A DNA stretch of 64,000 bases from Acidobacteriota bacterium (GTDB lineage: Bacteria > Acidobacteriota > Vicinamibacteria > Vicinamibacterales > CAVVIG01), in contig QHWB01000032.1 of the NCBI GenBank assembly GCA_003222395.1, positions 62,001 through 126,000 of the forward strand, given 5' to 3'. How positions within the stretch are numbered: the stretch's first letter is position 1; each line of letters opens with the position of its first letter. Below are positions 61,443 to 64,000 of the stretch, in pieces. The position numbers and the translations under genes are program-made. The notes beneath the pieces are model-generated. The model did no database searches and was not told the origin of the DNA. It saw only the letters and a list, made by a program, of their open reading frames with translations.

Positions 61443-63317
61443 TCAATGCAGCTTGGCCGCCACGCCTTTGAGCGTCGCGGCCAGCGAACGCAGCCGGGCG
61501 GCGTCTCGTCCCACGGCCGCGGCCGCGTCGCGATCGAGCTGCGCGGCCAGGCCGTCGAGCTGATCGATCGCCGCCTGGCTCTTCCCGCGGCTCGAGCGCG
61601 CATCGTCGGCGCGATCGACCGCGGTCCTCACGGCGCGCGCGCGTTCCGGCTCGATCGCCTTGCCGCGCGTGAGCTGATCGAGGTAAGCGCGCGCGACGAC
61701 CGCCGTCGCCGGCCATGCGACCCGTCCCTGCTCCTGCACGTTGAGCTCGTCGGTGCGAACCTGCGTCGCGGCGTCGATCTCGTTCTGCGACAGGTACTCG
61801 CTCGGCGTCAGCCGGAAGACGTCGATGCCGCGCGCGATCTCCGACCCGTAGATGTTGCCGTTGTACCAGTACGCCGACCAGTAACCCCCGGTGATCAGCG
61901 TCTTCGCGTCGATCGGGCCGCGATCGAAGAACGCGATCTCGATCGCGTGCGCCGAGTCGGTGAAGTCGAACACCGAGACGCCACCCTGATACCAGCCCTG
62001 CGCCATGATGTCCCGGCCCGGCACCGGGATGAGCGACCCGTTGTGCGCGACGCAGTTCTCCTGCTCGGTCTGGGCCGCCGGCATCTTGTAATAGCCGCGG
62101 AACTGCAGCTTGCGATCGACGATGTCGAAGATCGCGTCGGCGCCCCACGTCGGCGGATCGGTGGCGCGGCAGCGCGGCCGCGTGCCGCCGCCCCACTCGT
62201 CGGTGAAAATCACTTTCGTGCCGTCGTTGTTGAACGTCGCCGAGTGCCAGTAGGCGAAGTTCTTGTCCGTCGCCTGATCGAGGCGCACCGGATGTTCCGG
62301 GTCGGAGATGTCGAGCAGGATGCCGTTGCCCGAGCAGGCGCCCGCCGCCAGACCGACTTGCGGGAATACCGTGATGTCGTGACACTGATTGGTTTCCGGC
62401 GTCTTCTGCGTGCCGGGTCCGTGTTCGCCGCCGGACCACAGTCCGTTGATCGCGCCGGTCGTCGGATCCGCGAAGATGCGCGGGCGGTTGACGATTTTCG
62501 CGTTCTGCGGCGCCGCGAGCGGCACCTTGATCACGTCGACGCTGAAGAGCGCCGTGTTCGGATCTTCACCGGGCTTGAGCCCCGAGCAGCCGGCGAGCTC
62601 TTCCGCCGATCGGACCAGGCTGGTCCCCGAGCCGTACACATAGAGATTGCCCGGATCCTTCGGATCGGGCACGAGCGTATGCGTGTGCGATCCGCGGCAC
62701 GTCTGAATCGCCGCGATCTGGCGCGGCCTGCTGAGATCGCTGATGTCGAAAATGCGGATGCCGCGGAACCGTTCGGCGCTGACCTTGTCCTGAATACCCT
62801 GCGTGCCGCAGTCGATGCGGCCGCGCGTCTGCTCGACCGACATGAACAGCAGGTTGCCGTGCACCGACACGTCGCCCTGCCCGCCGGGACACACCGCCGA
62901 CGCGAGCAGCCTCGGCTTCCTGGCGATCTCGACGTCGTAGGTATTGAAGCCGTGGAAGTTGCCCATGAAGAGGTGCGTGCCGCTGAACGCGAGGTCGGAG
63001 TTGGCGAATCCGAGCATGTTCGCGAACCGCGGGTCGGGCGGTTCATTCGGATCTGGCGGAGGCAGGTTGGGGTCGCGTTCTGGCGGCGTCGGCGTGCCGC
63101 CGGGCGCCTTCGGATCGAAAAATCCTTCGGGCTTGGGCAGCGTGGCGACGCGCTCCATGTTCTTCGCGGCCTCGCCGGCATCGCGCAGTCCGGCCTTGAG
63201 GCCGACGCGCGGATCGGCGGCGGGCGTCGACCCGCGGCGCTCCTGCGCGCCGCCCGTGACGCCGACACACACGAGCAGAAGCGACATGTACAGAAGGATG
63301 TTTCCGATAGATCTCAT
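61443..63317 (-). CDS. Secreted LVIVD-type beta-propeller protein
   Basis: The 624-aa protein has a signal peptide (MRSIGNILLYMSLLLVCVGV), a Pro-rich linker (PPERDPNLPPPDPNEPPDP), then LVIVD-like blades: FHGFNTYDVEIARKPRLLAS, FRGIRIFDISDLSRPRQIA, GNGILLDISDPEHPVRLD and GGVSVFDFTDSAHAIEIAFF. Conserved His (THTLVPDP, YWHSATFNNDG, VAHNGSLIP) suggest a metal or haem site. The C-terminal ~110 residues are a helical hairpin rich in Ala/Arg. Its start overlaps the DUF305 stop (ATGA). Confidence 0.88.
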   Translation of the reverse strand: MRSIGNILLYMSLLLVCVGVTGGAQERRGSTPAADPRVGLKAGLRDAGEAAKNMERVATLPKPEGFFDPKAPGGTPTPPERDPNLPPPDPNEPPDPRFANMLGFANSDLAFSGTHLFMGNFHGFNTYDVEIARKPRLLASAVCPGGQGDVSVHGNLLFMSVEQTRGRIDCGTQGIQDKVSAERFRGIRIFDISDLSRPRQIAAIQTCRGSHTHTLVPDPKDPGNLYVYGSGTSLVRSAEELAGCSGLKPGEDPNTALFSVDVIKVPLAAPQNAKIVNRPRIFADPTTGAINGLWSGGEHGPGTQKTPETNQCHDITVFPQVGLAAGACSGNGILLDISDPEHPVRLDQATDKNFAYWHSATFNNDGTKVIFTDEWGGGTRPRCRATDPPTWGADAIFDIVDRKLQFRGYYKMPAAQTEQENCVAHNGSLIPVPGRDIMAQGWYQGGVSVFDFTDSAHAIEIAFFDRGPIDAKTLITGGYWSAYWYNGNIYGSEIARGIDVFRLTPSEYLSQNEIDAATQVRTDELNVQEQGRVAWPATAVVARAYLDQLTRGKAIEPERARAVRTAVDRADDARSSRGKSQAAIDQLDGLAAQLDRDAAAAVGRDAARLRSLAATLKGVAAKLH

Positions 63318-63970
63318 CGCTGATGCTCCTTCATCAGTGTGTTGAGCATGGCCCCCATCCGATCGATTTCGGCGGTCTGGTCCGCCTCGACGTCCGACGC
63401 GAACGCGAAGACCTCCGATTCCTGAGCCGCGCCGGGGCTCGCGAACAGGTCCTTCACCATCGTCAGCGCGCCCTCGTGATGTCGAATCATGTATTCGAGA
63501 AAGAGCCGATCGAACTCGACGCCCTTTGCCGCCTCGAGGCGCGCCATGTCGTCCGGCGTGAGCATGCCCGGCATCAGCGCGACTCCGTGCGTGTGATGCT
63601 CGCGGCCGGTCGGCACCTGCTGTCCGCGATCCGCGAGCCATCGCTGCATCATCTTGATCTCGTCGACCTGCGACAGCTCGATGCGCAGCGCGAGCTTCTT
63701 CATAACGTCGCTGCCGCTGTGGGTGCGCAGGAGATCGGTCATCTCGATCGCCTGCGTGTGATGGCCGATCATCCCCTGCATGAACTTGATGTCGGCGCCG
63801 ATGTACTGCACCTGCGAAAGATCGATCGCCTGCTCGGCGCCGATCACCCGCGTCGGCTCGCCCGGAGCGCCCGGCTGGACGATGGGCGGACGCGCCTCAA
63901 CGGCCGTAACGCCAGCGGTGCGGCACGCCGCGAACGAGACCAGCGCCGGAAGCAGAGCGACGACGCGCAT
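63314..63970 (-). CDS. DUF305 lipoprotein
   Basis: The 218-aa lipoprotein (LLPALVSFAAC) has the DUF305 double helical repeat with Met/His motifs: FMQGMIGHHTQAIEMTDLL, EIKMMQRWLADRG, FLEYMIRHHEGALTMVKDLF and EIDRMGAMLNTLM. Such proteins resemble ferritin-like or copper-binding bundles (CopM-like). It is the first gene of a three-gene coupled operon with the LVIVD protein and amidase. TACGAT (63993-63988) may be its -10, 17 nt before the ATG. Confidence 0.92.
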   Translation of the reverse strand: MRVVALLPALVSFAACRTAGVTAVEARPPIVQPGAPGEPTRVIGAEQAIDLSQVQYIGADIKFMQGMIGHHTQAIEMTDLLRTHSGSDVMKKLALRIELSQVDEIKMMQRWLADRGQQVPTGREHHTHGVALMPGMLTPDDMARLEAAKGVEFDRLFLEYMIRHHEGALTMVKDLFASPGAAQESEVFAFASDVEADQTAEIDRMGAMLNTLMKEHQR

Positions 63971-64000
63971 CAGGTCGATGTGCGCCCATCGTACACGAGC

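Overview
This is about 64 kb of high-GC DNA from a Gram-negative bacterium. The gene content points to Acidobacteriota, most likely a Vicinamibacteria-type soil lineage. The grounds are a TonB-dependent receptor with a carboxypeptidase-regulatory-like N-terminal domain, followed by a TPR protein and a CRTAC1/UnbV lipoprotein, plus many secreted peptidases and amidohydrolases, MacB-type permease pairs, penicillin acylase paralogues, a DUF5777 barrel and GYD and DUF72 proteins. The taxonomic call is an inference. I saw no rRNA, tRNA, phage, transposase, plasmid or CRISPR genes.

Layout. 1-9.9 kb: two penicillin acylase paralogues (the first cut by the window edge and lacking its catalytic motifs), DinB, a secreted CotH/kinase-like protein, a haem-plus-copper PHM-like monooxygenase, an extended YjbQ-like protein and an AbgB-like amidohydrolase. 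10-16.3 kb: TonB receptor, TPR protein and FG-GAP/UnbV lipoprotein as one module. 16.3-23.5 kb (minus): DUF885-like protein, M20-like lipoprotein, a MacB-type ATPase with two permeases, and a His-rich lipoprotein. 23.5-31 kb (plus): YheT hydrolase, S8 protease with WGN repeats, GNAT, HD-GYP/GAF protein and an orphan oligopeptide-binding protein. 31-35.3 kb: DUF72, SCO1, small proteins and an EEP hydrolase. 35.3-42.2 kb (minus): a second export cassette (adaptor, ATPase, two permeases), a thioredoxin, and an ECF sigma/anti-sigma pair. 42.5-45.7 kb: a 1055-aa HExxH peptidase-TolB-like beta-propeller-BamA-type barrel fusion. 45.8-50.1 kb: SRPBCC, thioesterase, a TPR-double-retropepsin protein, nuoI, nuoB and ferredoxin. 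50.2-58 kb: an envelope and signalling block (DUF4097, porin-like barrel, cupredoxin, histidine kinase, sigma-54 regulator, c-type cytochrome, DUF5777, second cupredoxin). 58-64 kb: GYD, a small two-gene pair, and a coupled DUF305-LVIVD-amidase operon.

Two features run through the whole window. First, many starts lie 6-12 nt from a TANNNT-type -10 box with no Shine-Dalgarno, as expected for leaderless mRNAs. Several divergent pairs are separated by only 17-40 bp and share overlapping, near-palindromic -10 boxes. Second, the intergenic spaces hold many short repeats: heptanucleotide arrays of unrelated sequence, and palindromic elements that run into genes, supplying stop codons, C-terminal tails, a start region and one in-frame insertion. 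Two gene remnants (a DUF853/HerA N-terminus and an unidentified C-terminus) show deletion at gene borders.
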